DNA from: an uncultured Eggerthellaceae bacterium | GTDB taxonomy: Bacteria; Actinomycetota; Coriobacteriia; Coriobacteriales; Eggerthellaceae | NCBI GenBank assembly: GCA_946626265.1 | Contig: CAMOUE010000120.1 | Coordinates: forward strand, 1-6,961 | Length of the DNA stretch: 6,961 nucleotides | Direction: 5' to 3' | Part shown: positions 6,041-6,961 of the stretch, one piece after another | Numbering within the stretch: position 1 is the stretch's first letter | Layout: each line of letters opens with the position of its first letter | The notes under the pieces: generated by a model | What the model saw: only the letters and a program-made list of their open reading frames with translations | What the model was told of the DNA's origin: nothing | Database searches by the model: none | Made by a program: the position numbers and the translations under genes

Positions 6041-6067
6041 TTGACGGTCCGGGATATGCCGCGCACG

Positions 6068-6961
6068 TTATCTAGCCGATCGCTGCGCCTCGTAGAACGT
6101 TCCGTTACTGAGAAGCGCGTAGATCACGTCCACGCGCCGGCGCGCCAGGGCGCGGAGAGCCTGCTTGTGACCCTTGCCCTCGGCGCGCTTCTTCTCGTAG
6201 TAGGCGGCCGCCCGCTCGTCGGTCTGCACCGCGCACTGCGCCGATCGGACGACGGCGTTCTTGAGCCTGCGGTTGCCGCCCTTGCGCCTCTTCTTCTTGT
6301 CGACGCTCGTGCCGGAGGTCTCGCGCACGGGCGCCACGCCTGCGTAGGACGCCAGGTGGGCCGCGTCGCCGAAGCGCGACACGTCGGCGACCTCGGCGGC
6401 GATCGTGGCACCGTAAACCGGCCCGACGCCGGGGATGCTCCTGAGGATCGCGACCTCGGGTATCGACTCGGAGAGCCGCTCGAGCTCCGCGTTGAGCTCG
6501 GCCTCCTCGGCCACGAGCTCGATGATCCGCGCGGCCACTTTGCGGGCCTGCCGCTCGATGGCCTCGCCCGCCGGAAGCGCGACCTTCTGCGATGACATAG
6601 CCTCGAACACCTCGGCCACCTTGTCAGGCCCGTTCGTCTTGTGCCACTTGAGCGATCCCGCCCACTTTGAGGCACGCGAGCGACCCGCGCGGCGGAAGCC
6701 GGAGGGCCCGCCGTACTTGGCGACGAGGCGTATCTCCAGGTCGTTGTGAAGCTTCTCCTTCGAGAACAGCGCCTCGAGCGCCGGGCACGACTGGGCAATC
6801 AGGTCGTGCAGACGGTTGTAGAGGCGGGTGCGCTCGCGCACGCAGTCGTCGCGGGCGGATGTCACGACCTTCACCTCCGCGAGCACCTCCGCGCGTTCGG
6901 GCACGGGGTCGATGTTGCGCGGCTGGCTGCGGGACACGTCGGCGATGACGAAGGCGTCCTT
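6068..6961 (-). CDS. IS110-family transposase (DEDD recombinase), N-terminus cut by window edge
   Basis: This is the transposase of an IS110-family element, a RuvC-like DEDD enzyme with a C-terminal Tnp domain (Transposase_20) that works with a bridge RNA. 297 residues are present; the frame stays open to the window end, so about 100 N-terminal residues of a usual ~400 are missing. The visible part begins with KDAFVIADVSRSQP, which matches the last acidic motif of the RuvC-like domain (KxDxxDAxxIA). A charged, probably coiled-coil segment follows (about residues 130-165), then the Tnp domain: RSIPGVGPVYGATIAAEV (174-191), FGDAAHLASYAGVAPVRETSG (197-217, with the conserved S/G-rich motif), and GGNRRLKNAVVRSA (228-241). 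It ends with TAA at 6070-6068. A GTG at 6937 is not the true start because the family motif continues upstream of it. No internal stop or frameshift is visible, so the element may be active. It points toward tarI. Confidence 0.93.
   Translation of the reverse strand, partial: KDAFVIADVSRSQPRNIDPVPERAEVLAEVKVVTSARDDCVRERTRLYNRLHDLIAQSCPALEALFSKEKLHNDLEIRLVAKYGGPSGFRRAGRSRASKWAGSLKWHKTNGPDKVAEVFEAMSSQKVALPAGEAIERQARKVAARIIELVAEEAELNAELERLSESIPEVAILRSIPGVGPVYGATIAAEVADVSRFGDAAHLASYAGVAPVRETSGTSVDKKKRRKGGNRRLKNAVVRSAQCAVQTDERAAAYYEKKRAEGKGHKQALRALARRRVDVIYALLSNGTFYEAQRSAR

Larger units (their letters stand above)
6011..6961 (-). mobile_element. IS110-family insertion sequence, transposase-3' end portion
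   Basis: The window's right end holds the downstream part of an IS110-family element: most of the transposase gene and a short noncoding tail. The outer boundary is approximate; I placed it just beyond the hairpin at 6020-6040, but it could lie anywhere between about 5980 and 6060, because most IS110-group elements lack clear terminal inverted repeats and often do not duplicate the target. The other end, including the region that usually encodes the bridge RNA, is outside the window. Confidence 0.6.

Noticed and set aside
6435..6948. Plus-strand open frames of 104 and 93 residues within the insertion sequence
   Set aside because: They are antisense to the IS110 transposase frame and have no start-site or domain support.

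Overview
The window looks like a piece of a moderately high-GC bacterial chromosome that encodes enzymes for a phosphopolyol (teichoic-acid-like) cell-surface polymer, with a partial insertion sequence at its right edge. Dense coding, Shine-Dalgarno-led starts, TTG/ATG initiation, strong GC3 bias (which creates many long antisense shadow frames) and a TarI/TarJ/TagF gene set in a GC-rich background suggest a Gram-positive actinobacterium, possibly of the Coriobacteriia. That placement is an inference and cannot be proved from the sequence alone.

Layout, left to right. (1) 1-1463, minus strand: an almost complete MBOAT membrane O-acyltransferase (AlgI/DltB superfamily) starting at a TTG and running off the left edge. 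(2) 1464-1674: a divergent control region with a TAAAAT -10 box facing each way, a small hairpin, and an 18-bp perfect palindrome followed by a T-rich stretch in the MBOAT leader. (3) 1675-2844 and 2894-4096, plus strand: two different CDP-polyol:phosphopolyol transferases of the TagB/TagF/TarL family, 49 bp apart. (4) 4121-5146 and 5139-5885, minus strand, converging on the transferases: tarJ (ribulose-5-phosphate reductase) downstream of tarI (ribitol-5-phosphate cytidylyltransferase), overlapping by 8 bp. (5) 5886-6067: the tarI leader and promoter, then a hairpin that probably belongs to the end of an insertion sequence. (6) 6068-6961, minus strand: the C-terminal three quarters of an IS110-family transposase, cut by the window edge.

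How the genes fit together: TarJ reduces ribulose 5-phosphate to ribitol 5-phosphate, and TarI activates it with CTP to CDP-ribitol. One or both TagF-like enzymes can then transfer ribitol phosphate (or another phosphopolyol) onto a lipid-linked acceptor. The MBOAT protein could O-acylate the finished polymer or another surface glycan. The order of enzymatic steps comes from the known Tar pathway; membership of the MBOAT protein in the same pathway is inferred from its position. The IS110 element lies immediately upstream of tarI and points toward it, so it may have changed how tarIJ is expressed.

I did not find a clearly undescribed system. The most unusual points are the atypical first transferase, the possible attenuator in the MBOAT leader, a 22-bp perfect palindrome inside the MBOAT gene, and the IS end abutting the tarI promoter.
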